Source of the DNA: Bacteroidota bacterium
GTDB taxonomy: Bacteria > Bacteroidota > Bacteroidia > Chitinophagales > Chitinophagaceae
DNA: 44,685 nucleotides
Direction: 5' to 3'
Assembly (NCBI GenBank): GCA_013289065.1
Contig: JABDAP010000010.1
Coordinates: 1-44,685 of the forward strand
Of the stretch, positions 35,704 to 43,457 are shown one piece after another (position 1 is the stretch's first letter; the number at the start of each line of letters is the position of its first letter). Below the pieces are notes generated by a model, which did not search any database, was not told the DNA's origin, and saw nothing but the letters and a program-made list of their open reading frames with translations. The position numbers were made by a program, and so were the translations under genes.

Positions 35704-35955
35704 TCAGGATTTTAATTTTTCCTCGATCACATCGATACAATTACCAACCGTGAACATTTTTTCTGAAGAATCGAAATCGATCTCAATATTGTATTTCGAT
35801 TCTGCATCAATAATAATGTCTACAAGATTGGCTGAGTTCACCTTTAGGTCTTTCAGCAAATTTGTTTCTTCAGTTATCCCTGCCAGCGCTTCTTTATTTT
35901 CTGTGTAGGGAAATAATACTTTTTTCAGTTCCTCTAAGATTTCTTGTCTATCCAT
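35704..35955 (-). CDS. acyl carrier protein
   Basis: An 83-aa acyl carrier protein, four-helix type. The phosphopantetheine serine is Ser41 in DLKVNSANLVDII. The usual D-S-L is N-S-A here, a variant that still keeps the hydrophobic helix II pattern (LVDIIIDAE). It carries the growing acyl chain for the neighbouring ketosynthase, dehydratase and reductase, and perhaps hands it to DarB. It overlaps the ketosynthase gene by 8 bp and is followed 2 bp later by the phosphopantetheinyl transferase. Confidence 0.9.
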   Translation of the reverse strand: MDRQEILEELKKVLFPYTENKEALAGITEETNLLKDLKVNSANLVDIIIDAESKYNIEIDFDSSEKMFTVGNCIDVIEEKLKS

Positions 35956-37225
35956 GTTGATTATATTTTGAAAAAATTAAACAGGTATTCACATCCCCGA
36001 AACCAAAATTTGCTTTGGCAATGTGATTGATTTCTTTTTGTATCATTTTTGACGGAATGCTTTCAGGCCCCGTCATGGCTACTATTTCCGGATCCGGATC
36101 TTCGATATTGATATTCGGATGTGCGAACTGGTTACTGATCTCAAGAACTGCTGCAACGGCTTCGATGGATCCTGCCGCGCTCAGGCAATGGCCGATCATA
36201 GATTTCAAAGAATTGACCATCGGAAAATCTTCGCCTTTTCTTCCAAGCGCTTCTGACCAATTCTGTATCTCCAGTTTATCAGCAGCTGTTGCCGTTAAGT
36301 GGCCGGCGATCAGATCAATTGAACCGGTACTGATATTTGCATCGGCCACCGCGTCTTTGATACATCTGATGATGCCACCGGAATTAGGCGCTGTCATAGT
36401 TCCACCGCAACGTTGTCCGCCTGAGTTGGTTGCCCCGCCCGTTATTTCTGCATAGATAGTTGCTTTACGTTCGATTGCAAAATCCAGGTCTTCCAGAACA
36501 AGCGCCGCAGCACCTGAGCCCGGAACGAATCCACAGGCTGATGCGCTCATTGGGCGGGATGCCTGTTCGGGGTGGTCATTAAATTTTCTCGACAGTATCC
36601 TCATTGAATCGAAAGAACCGAATATATAAGGATCTACATGTTCGCTGCTGCCTACCAGCATCCGTTTGGCGGATCCGTTTTTGATGTATTCATATCCCAT
36701 TACAATTGCCTGTGTACCGGTGGCGCAGGCTGCGGAGTTTGAAATTACGCGGTTGCCCAATCCCAAACGTCCGGATACATATGCTGAAACACCGCTGTTC
36801 ATGATCTGTTCTACTACGCGTGACCCAAGTTTTTTTGATTCCTTCGCATCAACGCGAACGATCGAGTTCTTGATCACATCCGTATCGGCAACACTACTGC
36901 CGAATACGCAACCTGCATCCCAAAGCGGCTGGTCGGTTTCAACTGTAAAACCTGCATCGGCCCAGGCATCAAGCGCTGCTTTAACTGCATAACCGATACC
37001 AAGGCTTTTCAATCCATGAAAGATCACTTCAGGTAAATAATTTCTCAGCTGGTTCCAATCAAATTCAGGCACACCTGACACCTGGCAATTGAATTTCAGT
37101 TCTTCGTACTGCGGTATGAACCGGATGCCCGAAACACCGTTTTGGATAGCATGTAAAAAAGCAGGAACCCCCACACCATTGGGAGAGATAACGCCTAAAC
37201 CTGTAACAACAACACGGTGTCTCAT
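35948..37225 (-). CDS. beta-ketoacyl-ACP synthase II-type ketosynthase (FabF-like)
   Basis: A 425-aa KAS I/II-family enzyme for decarboxylative chain extension. The active-site Cys167 lies in SNSAACATG, the first His309 in AGHLTAT (HGTGT in most FabF, so the loop is altered), and Lys341 with His346 in KSMIGH. All catalytic residues are therefore present. Length is normal for the family. It lies between the dehydratase (11 bp upstream) and the ACP (8-bp overlap). In flexirubin and aryl-polyene clusters such ketosynthases build the polyene or acyl chain; which one applies here cannot be told from sequence alone. Confidence 0.9.
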   Translation of the reverse strand: MRHRVVVTGLGVISPNGVGVPAFLHAIQNGVSGIRFIPQYEELKFNCQVSGVPEFDWNQLRNYLPEVIFHGLKSLGIGYAVKAALDAWADAGFTVETDQPLWDAGCVFGSSVADTDVIKNSIVRVDAKESKKLGSRVVEQIMNSGVSAYVSGRLGLGNRVISNSAACATGTQAIVMGYEYIKNGSAKRMLVGSSEHVDPYIFGSFDSMRILSRKFNDHPEQASRPMSASACGFVPGSGAAALVLEDLDFAIERKATIYAEITGGATNSGGQRCGGTMTAPNSGGIIRCIKDAVADANISTGSIDLIAGHLTATAADKLEIQNWSEALGRKGEDFPMVNSLKSMIGHCLSAAGSIEAVAAVLEISNQFAHPNINIEDPDPEIVAMTGPESIPSKMIQKEINHIAKANFGFGDVNTCLIFSKYNQHG

Positions 37226-37236
37226 ATTTTATCTTT

Positions 37237-37698
37237 TCAGCGTTGTTTAATAAAACCGGAAAAGATCCCTTTTGCAACCAACTCTTTTGATGCATTGAGC
37301 ATTTGCACGGAACACTTCAACTTATTAAACCTGAAGTATTGTTTCTTAGAGATGACCGTTACCTTTTCGCCGGGTAATACCATTTTAGAAAAAGAAACAT
37401 CTATCGCAGTGAGTAAAGGAAACACTTTTCCATCAAATGATGCGGGCTTATCTCCCTGCTCTTGAAGGATCAGGTATATCCCCAATACCACTACACCTAT
37501 TTGTGCCATGATCTCTGTGATGATCACACCGGGCGTTACCGGGTGCCCGGGAAAATGGTCTTCATAAAAAAAAGAATTTTCTTTTAGTGTATACTCACCT
37601 TCCACTTCATCCTTACTCAATGATGAAATATTATCTACAAACCGAAAGGAAGATTTGTAAGGCAGATGATCTAAAATATCGTTGTACGTTTTTTTCAA
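37237..37698 (-). CDS. FabZ-like 3-hydroxyacyl-ACP dehydratase
   Basis: A hotdog-fold dehydratase. The catalytic motif HFPGHPVTPGVIITEIMAQ is intact with His48 and Glu62, the 14-residue spacing of FabZ. I favour a TTG start at 37698: it gives 153 aa, the family's usual length, begins KKTYNDILDHLPYKSSFRFVD like other FabZ-type proteins, and leaves 23 bp after the reductase stop. The only ATG lies at 37773, deep in the reductase gene, and would add 25 residues with no family counterpart. It removes water from hydroxyacyl-ACP made during chain extension. Confidence 0.87.
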   Translation of the reverse strand: MKKTYNDILDHLPYKSSFRFVDNISSLSKDEVEGEYTLKENSFFYEDHFPGHPVTPGVIITEIMAQIGVVVLGIYLILQEQGDKPASFDGKVFPLLTAIDVSFSKMVLPGEKVTVISKKQYFRFNKLKCSVQMLNASKELVAKGIFSGFIKQR

Positions 37699-37721
37699 GT
37701 CGTATATAAAAAGTATTTTCG

Positions 37722-38546
37722 TTAACGGCAATGTTCTCCGCCATCTACATGGATCAACGATCCATTTATCCATGCTGCTTCATCTGTGCAGAGAAGATAA
37801 ATAACGTTGGCCACATCTTCGGGCTGCGTCATTCGTCCAAATGGGTTTCTTATTTTAGCCATCTCAATCAATTCAGTACTTCCGGGTATCCGCTTTAAGG
37901 AAGGCGTTTCTGTTATACCTGCCTGGATAAGGTTTGTTTTCAGCCCATGCTTACTAAACTCAACAGCCATATACGTTACAAGGCTTTCTAATGAAGCTTT
38001 GGCAATGGAAACAGCCGAATAACTATCCCAATATTTATGCGAACCTTCGCTGGTAAGCCCTATAACCCTTGCATCGAGGTGAAAAAGTTCTTCCTTTAAA
38101 AGGATTCTTGTCCAGTCGAGAAGGCTGGTAGCCATAGCATACGTGGTCATTTCAATATCTTCAATAGAAAGCAGGTGATCCTCATCTCCCTGTTTATCTG
38201 CCTGTTCATGGATCAAAGGTTTTAAATTACCTCTTGCAATAGAATGCAACAGTAAACGGATGCAGTGCTTTTTATTGACCGATTCATTGAATTGCTGAAT
38301 AAATAATTCTCTTCCTGCCTTATCCAAAGCATTGATATTGCCGGGAAGTATGGTTACGTTATTTTCAGCGGCTAATGCAATGAATTTTTCTTTCAGTGTT
38401 CTTTCAGCAGCAGCTGTTTCGCGATAAAGCACTGCAATATTCATTCCATGCCGGGCCAGTTTCTCAACCGCTGCAAAACCAAAACCACTTGAGCCCCCGA
38501 GGACGACAGCCCACAAATGTGAAAATTGTTCGTTATTTTTAGACAC
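37722..38546 (-). CDS. FabL-like enoyl-ACP reductase (SDR family)
   Basis: A 274-aa short-chain dehydrogenase. The nucleotide loop is GGSSGFG (17-23), the classical SDR form, but the catalytic pair is Y176-x6-K183 (YSAVSIAK) as in enoyl-ACP reductases, not YxxxK. This combination is known for Bacillus FabL, and the following AVEFSKHGLKTNLIQAG and GRMTQPEDV segments resemble FabL too. Expected reaction: NADPH-dependent reduction of enoyl-ACP. The start is a GTG at 38546; no in-frame ATG is present upstream. It is the first gene of the leftward operon, divergent from the 165-aa secreted protein. Confidence 0.83.
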   Translation of the reverse strand: MSKNNEQFSHLWAVVLGGSSGFGFAAVEKLARHGMNIAVLYRETAAAERTLKEKFIALAAENNVTILPGNINALDKAGRELFIQQFNESVNKKHCIRLLLHSIARGNLKPLIHEQADKQGDEDHLLSIEDIEMTTYAMATSLLDWTRILLKEELFHLDARVIGLTSEGSHKYWDSYSAVSIAKASLESLVTYMAVEFSKHGLKTNLIQAGITETPSLKRIPGSTELIEMAKIRNPFGRMTQPEDVANVIYLLCTDEAAWINGSLIHVDGGEHCR

Positions 38547-38636
38547 TTACTTTTTTTAAATCTGTTTTATATGATAACAACCGGATCTTAAAAGTAATGA
38601 AGATAGTGGTTTCTGTATATTTAACCTTAAGGTACA
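38547..38636. promoter_or_regulatory. divergent promoter region of the lipid cluster
   Basis: This 90-bp AT-rich gap separates the two divergent operons, so promoters for both must lie here or inside the flanking genes. On the plus side TATATTTA, about 15 bp before the ATG at 38637, resembles a -7 box. On the minus side TTG followed 19 bp later by TAAAAAAA is weaker. No clear operator palindrome seen. Confidence 0.3.
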
Positions 38637-39134
38637 ATGAGATACAAGCTGATTCTTTTTCTATTATCTATCATATCCTGCCTGTTTGTTTTGGCTGAGC
38701 CAACCTCACAAAATTTTGACAGAGAAACATTCTATACGATCATGGCTGCCGGAAAACTGGCAGATATCAATAATGAATTGCTGGTGGTAAAAGGATCATC
38801 GGTAACTGAAAAAGAAGCATACGAAGGGGCTTTATTGATGCGAAAAGCAGGCCTTTTAAAAAGAGCAGACGATAAATTAAAAGCATTTAAAGAAGGAAGA
38901 ATAAAACTGGAAACTGCGCTTCAGGACGATAATGATAATGGTGAATATCATTTTTTGCGTATCACTATACAGGAACATGCGCCCCATGTAGTAAAGTATT
39001 ATAAAGAGTTGGAAAAAGACAGCCAGTTGCTCGAGAAGCGGTTTAAAAATCTATCGCCTGTTGTTCAAAAAGCCATTCTTGATTACTGCAAAACATCGAC
39101 GGTATTACATCAGGAAAATTTTCAACTCCCATAG
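38637..39134 (+). CDS. secreted hypothetical protein of the DarA/DarB operon, 165 aa
   Basis: A signal peptide (residues 1-20, ending at LAEPTS; a Cys at 15 sits in IISC but is not a good lipobox) is followed by a helical, Glu/Lys-rich domain with a conserved-looking EAYEGALLMRKAGLLKRADD helix pair. I do not recognise a function. It is the first gene of the rightward operon and its stop lies 1 bp before the darA start, so it is probably co-translated and made with the resorcinol enzymes. A periplasmic partner of the exporter is conceivable. Confidence 0.65.
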   Translation: MRYKLILFLLSIISCLFVLAEPTSQNFDRETFYTIMAAGKLADINNELLVVKGSSVTEKEAYEGALLMRKAGLLKRADDKLKAFKEGRIKLETALQDDNDNGEYHFLRITIQEHAPHVVKYYKELEKDSQLLEKRFKNLSPVVQKAILDYCKTSTVLHQENFQLP

Positions 39135-39135
39135 T

Positions 39136-40038
39136 ATGGTGAATAAAAAAGTGTTAGCTATTTGTTTTACACAAACAGGGCAGCTGGGAGAAATAATCGA
39201 TAACTTTACCAGGCCACTAACTGCAGCAGGGATCTCTGTTGAGAATATACGTATCAAACCTGTGAAGGATTATCCGTTTCCGTGGACCGGCGAACGCTTT
39301 TATGATGTTATGCCGGATGCTGTTTTAGGAGTGCCTGTTCCGCTGGCACCATTTTTATTGAAAGAAACAGCATATGACCTGATCATTTTGGGATACCAAT
39401 CGTGGTTCCTGTCGCCCAGCATACCTGCGAATTCTTTGTTACAAGACCCTTCATTCAAAACTGTATTGAAGGGTACGCCGGTGGTTACCATTACCGGCGC
39501 AAGAAACATGTGGCTCAATGCTTTTGTGGGAATAAAAAAACTGCTGAGAGACAGCGGGGCAGATCATGTTGGCAATATTGCTTTGGTAGACAGGCATTGG
39601 AACCCTGTCAGCTACTTTACCATTTTTCATTGGATGCTGGGTGGTAAAAAAACAAAGTTGTTGAATATTTTTCCCTTGCCGGGAGTATCTGATGCAGATA
39701 TTGCCGGCACAAACAAATTTGGTGAAACATTGCTCACGCATCTTTTAAACGGAGAGTGGAACGGGTTACAGGATGCGTTGGAAAAACAAAATGCAGTGGC
39801 GTATAATTATCATTTGATGATACTGGAGGCAAAAGCCGGTTCAAAATATATTGCCTGGGCAAATAAAGTAAACAGGAGTAAGAACAGGGCAGGCTCTTTA
39901 GTTGTGTTTAAATATTTTTTACATATTGCACTATTCATAGGGGCACCTGTAATATTGATCGTGGATGCGATCTTTATCAAACCCTTTTCATCAAAAAAGA
40001 TAAAAGAATTAAAACAATATTACCTGGGCCTCAAATAA
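39136..40038 (+). CDS. darA: DarA-like dialkylresorcinol-forming enzyme
   Basis: A 300-aa protein that pairs with DarB in dialkylresorcinol and flexirubin clusters. DarA is annotated as a condensing enzyme and has been proposed to aromatise the cyclohexanedione made by DarB. The N-terminus has a flavodoxin-like strand and loop (VLAICFTQTGQLGE, residues 6-19), and the C-terminus has a membrane helix (about 258-277, LHIALFIGAPVILIVDAIFI) with a basic end. The start chosen is ATG 39136, just after the upstream stop; the frame is open 75 bp further up but only inside the preceding gene. It lies directly before the DarB-like gene. Confidence 0.75.
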   Translation: MVNKKVLAICFTQTGQLGEIIDNFTRPLTAAGISVENIRIKPVKDYPFPWTGERFYDVMPDAVLGVPVPLAPFLLKETAYDLIILGYQSWFLSPSIPANSLLQDPSFKTVLKGTPVVTITGARNMWLNAFVGIKKLLRDSGADHVGNIALVDRHWNPVSYFTIFHWMLGGKKTKLLNIFPLPGVSDADIAGTNKFGETLLTHLLNGEWNGLQDALEKQNAVAYNYHLMILEAKAGSKYIAWANKVNRSKNRAGSLVVFKYFLHIALFIGAPVILIVDAIFIKPFSSKKIKELKQYYLGLK

Positions 40039-40048
40039 ATTGACCACT

Positions 40049-41197
40049 ATGCTTTTGAAGGATGTTTACATAACTGATACTTCCATCTTTATGCCCAATG
40101 AACCCGTGAGCAGCGATGAAATGGAATCGTATCTCGGGTATATAAATGACAAGCCTTCCAAATCGAGGATGCTCGTGCTGCGTAACAACGGCATCAAGAC
40201 AAGGTATTATGCTTTGACAAAAGAAGGTAAAACAACACATACCAATGCTGAAATGACGGCATTGGCAGTGAAAGGATTGTTTGCAGATGACCCTGAAAAA
40301 ATAAAAGAAGTAGAATTATTGTCGTGCGGTACTTCTTCACCCGACCAGTTGCTGCCTTCTCATGGTGTAATGGTACATGGCTGGCTACCTGAAACAAGAT
40401 CTATTGAAGTTGTTTCACCCTCCGGCGTATGCTGTGCAGGGATGCATGCACTGAAGTATGCTTATCTCGCTGTTAAATCAGGCGAAGTACAACAAGCCGT
40501 TGCCACAGGTTCAGAAAGGTTTTCAGGATCGATCGTTGCGAATGTTTTTGAAGATGAAGTGCAGAAGCTCGTAGAACTTAAAGCGAATCCATATATCGCT
40601 TTTGATAAAGAATTTTTACGATGGATGTTGTCTGATGGAGCCGCCGCTTTTAAATTATCAGATAAAAAGAACGAGAACGGGCTCAACCTCCGGATCGATT
40701 GGATAGAAGGTGTTTCTTATGCGAATGAAATGGAAGCATGTATGTATGCCGGTGGCGAGAAACAGCCCGACGGCAGCCTGAAGGGATACATGGATTTTAC
40801 AGCTGAAGAGATCAGGAACAGATCCATTTTAAGTATTAAACAGGACATCAAATTATTAAGCGATAACATCATTACACTCGGTGGAAAAAAGATCAAAGAA
40901 ATTTTTGACAGAAGAGGAATGGTGTCTACAGAAGTAGATTATTTTATGCCACATATATCCAGTGAATTTTTCAAAAGCAAAATTTTTGACCTGATGGATA
41001 AATATGGCAATACTGTCCCGTATGAAAAATGGTTCCTGAATTTAAGCAGCATGGGAAATGTAGGGGCGGCTTCTGCTTACTTAATGGTACATGAATTATT
41101 CAAAAGCGGGAAACTGAAAAAAGGCGAAAGGCTTTTATTACTGGTACCCGAAAGCGGACGGTTTTCTTATATGTATGCGATGCTGACGGTTTGTTGA
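40049..41197 (+). CDS. darB: DarB-like ketosynthase (KAS III family)
   Basis: A 382-aa FabH-related ketosynthase of the DarB type, which condenses and cyclises two beta-ketoacyl chains to a cyclohexanedione on the way to dialkylresorcinol. The catalytic Cys129 is in SGVCCAG, the His in FMPHISSEF and the Asn in SSMGNVGAAS, a full Cys-His-Asn triad. The start used is ATG 40049; an in-frame TTG at 40040 would add three residues. It is 10 bp downstream of darA. A 101-bp gap with a short palindrome follows. Confidence 0.83.
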   Translation: MLLKDVYITDTSIFMPNEPVSSDEMESYLGYINDKPSKSRMLVLRNNGIKTRYYALTKEGKTTHTNAEMTALAVKGLFADDPEKIKEVELLSCGTSSPDQLLPSHGVMVHGWLPETRSIEVVSPSGVCCAGMHALKYAYLAVKSGEVQQAVATGSERFSGSIVANVFEDEVQKLVELKANPYIAFDKEFLRWMLSDGAAAFKLSDKKNENGLNLRIDWIEGVSYANEMEACMYAGGEKQPDGSLKGYMDFTAEEIRNRSILSIKQDIKLLSDNIITLGGKKIKEIFDRRGMVSTEVDYFMPHISSEFFKSKIFDLMDKYGNTVPYEKWFLNLSSMGNVGAASAYLMVHELFKSGKLKKGERLLLLVPESGRFSYMYAMLTVC

Positions 41198-41199
41198 TA

Positions 41200-41223
41200 G
41201 ACCATAGTCCATGGTTCATGGCC
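41200..41223. repeat. CCAT/ATGG palindromic repeat in the gap after darB
   Basis: Short interleaved inverted words, ACCAT with ATGGT (41201-41215) and CCATG with CATGG (41209-41221), can form alternative hairpins. They start 3 bp after the darB stop. Similar word-like repeats (CCATAGTCCATGG) are familiar from Bacteroidota intergenic DNA, an impression that needs a genome count. It may stabilise the upstream message. Confidence 0.4.
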
Positions 41224-41298
41224 GTAAGGTTCTTAATGTGCTTATTACTAACAGTCACAAAACAGCGTGTTACCAGCAGATGTAACGAGGAATTCTTT

Positions 41299-41700
41299 AT
41301 GAAGAAAGAAGATGTGCCACAAGACCTTAGTTCTCTTGGTAAGATCACCAAAGAGGTTTGTTATGCAACCGACGGATCAGGTAAATACACCAAAGAGTTG
41401 AGCCAGGGATGGGAAGTAAAGATCACCGCATTGGATACTGCATGGAGTGATATTGAAGTACGGATGAATGCTGCCAAACAAAAAGTATTGAACGGAGAGG
41501 CGAGCCCATTGCTTTTTTTTATGGAAAAAGCATTGATGGATATTTCTATCCTGGCCGGCTATACGGGCTTTTGGAAATTTCAAATTGCCAGACACATGAA
41601 ACCGAAAATATTTAAAAAACTAAACGATAAAATATTGCAACGTTATGCTGATGTTTTTAATGTGCGTATTGATGAACTGAAAAGTATGAATATTGAATGA
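41299..41700 (+). CDS. conserved-looking hypothetical protein in resorcinol operon, 133 aa
   Basis: A soluble, mixed alpha/beta protein of 133 aa from the ATG at 41299. It has no signal peptide or membrane segment; notable parts are the GWEVKITALDTAW segment and a C-terminal helix ending in DELKSMNIE. The frame is open to 41191, but that stretch crosses the palindrome and reads as non-protein. I recognise no function. It overlaps the BtrH-like gene by 4 bp (ATGA), so the two are translationally coupled and likely act together. Confidence 0.65.
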   Translation: MKKEDVPQDLSSLGKITKEVCYATDGSGKYTKELSQGWEVKITALDTAWSDIEVRMNAAKQKVLNGEASPLLFFMEKALMDISILAGYTGFWKFQIARHMKPKIFKKLNDKILQRYADVFNVRIDELKSMNIE

Positions 41701-42710
41701 AGATCGATTTTGAACATATCCAGTCCGCACATTGTGAAAATGGCGTTACTACCAATTTATTAAGAAATATAGGCGTATCACAAATAACAGAACCTTTGGC
41801 TTTTGGTATTGGTGCAGGTTTGTTTTATGCTTACATCCCTTTGCTGAAAATAAATAATGGCCCGGCTATAGCGTTTCGCACATTGCCCGGGTTGATCTTT
41901 AAAAGAACCTGCCGTTCGCTCGGCATCAAAGTATTTAGGCAGCGTTTCCATTCAAAAGAAGCCGCACAAAAGATGCTGGATGCAACATTAGCGAACGGAC
42001 AGGCTGCCGGCTGCCAGGTAGGTGTTTATTATCTTCCTTATTTTCCGAAGGAATATCGTTTTCATTTTAATGCTCATAACCTGGTTGTGTATGGTAAAGA
42101 AGATGATCATTACCTGATCAGCGACCCGGTAATGGAAAATACTACCACGCTCAGCAGTTATGAACTGGAAAGGGTAAGGTTTGCAAAAGGTGCGCTTGCG
42201 CCCAAGGGCCAATTGTATTATCCTGAAAGAGGGCATGTGATTACTGATGAACAAATTGCAACAGGCATAGAAAAAGGCATCAAAAAAAATATTAAAAATA
42301 TGATCGGCATTCCCGCGCCGATCGCAGGTGTGAACGGAATAAGATTTACCGGCAACAGAATAAAAAAATGGCGCGATAAACTGGGTTTGCATACGGCCGG
42401 ATTATACCTCGCACAGTTAGTACGGATGCAGGAAGAAATAGGAACAGGCGGCGGCGGCTTTCGGTATATATACGGAGCATTTTTACAGGAAGCATTCGCT
42501 TATCATCCCAACGAAATTTTATTGGAAACATCTCAACTGTTTACAATGGCAGGCGACCTGTGGCGAACAGCTGCAGTGCAGGCCGCAGGTATTTATAAAG
42601 GCAGGATCGGAAGCCAGGAAGACTTTAATGTGATGGGAGATTATTTATTGGAAGTTGCAGAAATAGAAAGGAAAGCATTTGTTGCATTGTCAAAAATTAA
42701 ATGGCAATGA
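41697..42710 (+). CDS. BtrH N-terminal-like protein, candidate cysteine acyltransferase
   Basis: A 337-aa protein of the BtrH_N/DUF4872 type. A papain-like triad is visible: Cys13 in SAHCENG, His127 in FNAHNLVVYG and Asp143 in LISDP. BtrH itself transfers an acyl group from an acyl carrier protein to an aminoglycoside. By analogy this protein could esterify an acyl chain onto the resorcinol, as in flexirubin, whose polyene acid is esterified to dialkylresorcinol. It is coupled by 4-bp overlaps to its upstream neighbour and to the ABC ATPase. The family call is good; the substrate is inference. Confidence 0.75.
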   Translation: MKIDFEHIQSAHCENGVTTNLLRNIGVSQITEPLAFGIGAGLFYAYIPLLKINNGPAIAFRTLPGLIFKRTCRSLGIKVFRQRFHSKEAAQKMLDATLANGQAAGCQVGVYYLPYFPKEYRFHFNAHNLVVYGKEDDHYLISDPVMENTTTLSSYELERVRFAKGALAPKGQLYYPERGHVITDEQIATGIEKGIKKNIKNMIGIPAPIAGVNGIRFTGNRIKKWRDKLGLHTAGLYLAQLVRMQEEIGTGGGGFRYIYGAFLQEAFAYHPNEILLETSQLFTMAGDLWRTAAVQAAGIYKGRIGSQEDFNVMGDYLLEVAEIERKAFVALSKIKWQ

Positions 42711-43456
42711 TGAACAATTCTGCTGTTAACATAGAGAACCTTGGGTTTACTTATCCCGGCCAGTCAACTGAACTTTTTTCAGGCCTTAACCTTACGATAC
42801 CGGCGGGCAGCAGGTTTGGTTTATTCGGGCCCAATGGTGCAGGTAAAACCACCCTGATGAACCTGATGACGGGTTTACTTTCTTTCGAACAGGGGAATAT
42901 CCTGCTTGCAGGGAACGAAATGAAAAAGAAAGACAGATCTGTCAACAAACTTTTTGGATTTGTTCCGCAGGATCTTTCTTTTTACCAGGAGCTCACGCCT
43001 GTTGAAAACCTGCAATTCTTCGGTGCATGGTCGGGCCTTACTACGCATGAGATCAAACAAAGAACCGATGAATTGCTGCAATTGCTTGGATTGAATGATG
43101 TAAGGAACAAACCGGTAGAAAAATTTTCAGGCGGAATGAAACGAAGGGTTAACCTGGCAATCGGTGTGATACATCAGCCCGGTATCCTGTTCCTGGATGA
43201 GCCTACGGTTGGCGTAGATGTTCAGACAAGACATGCCATCATTCATTACCTGAAGGAACTCAATAAAAAAGGCACCACGCTTATTTACACTTCTCACCAG
43301 TTGAGCGAAGCAGAAGACCTGTGCGATACAATAGCTTTGATAGATGAAGGAAAGATCATTGTGCATGATGACCTCAACCATTTATTGGCTGCATATGGAC
43401 AGAATGGGCTGGAGGGGTTATTCCTGAATTTAACCGGCAAACATTACAGAGACTGA
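42701..43456 (+). CDS. ABC transporter ATP-binding protein
   Basis: A 251-aa ATPase of the ABC-2 exporter type. It has Walker A GPNGAGKTT (43-51), Q-loop FVPQDLSF, signature FSGGMKRR (about 143-150), Walker B ILFLDEPTVGVD and switch His in TSHQ. It pairs with the permease encoded 2 bp downstream and probably exports the lipid product or a precursor. The ATG at 42701 overlaps the BtrH-like gene by 10 bp; ATG codons at 42707 and 42710 are alternatives that give the tighter ATGA overlaps. Confidence 0.93.
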   Translation: MAMMNNSAVNIENLGFTYPGQSTELFSGLNLTIPAGSRFGLFGPNGAGKTTLMNLMTGLLSFEQGNILLAGNEMKKKDRSVNKLFGFVPQDLSFYQELTPVENLQFFGAWSGLTTHEIKQRTDELLQLLGLNDVRNKPVEKFSGGMKRRVNLAIGVIHQPGILFLDEPTVGVDVQTRHAIIHYLKELNKKGTTLIYTSHQLSEAEDLCDTIALIDEGKIIVHDDLNHLLAAYGQNGLEGLFLNLTGKHYRD

Positions 43457-43457
43457 C

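Noticed and set aside
39061..39135. 25-codon N-terminal extension of DarA
   Set aside because: It lies inside the preceding gene, and the flavodoxin-like first strand begins right after the ATG at 39136.
41191..41298. 36-codon N-terminal extension of the 133-aa protein
   Set aside because: It would start within the end of darB, cross the palindromic repeat and read as non-protein; the ATG at 41299 is followed by ordinary coding sequence.
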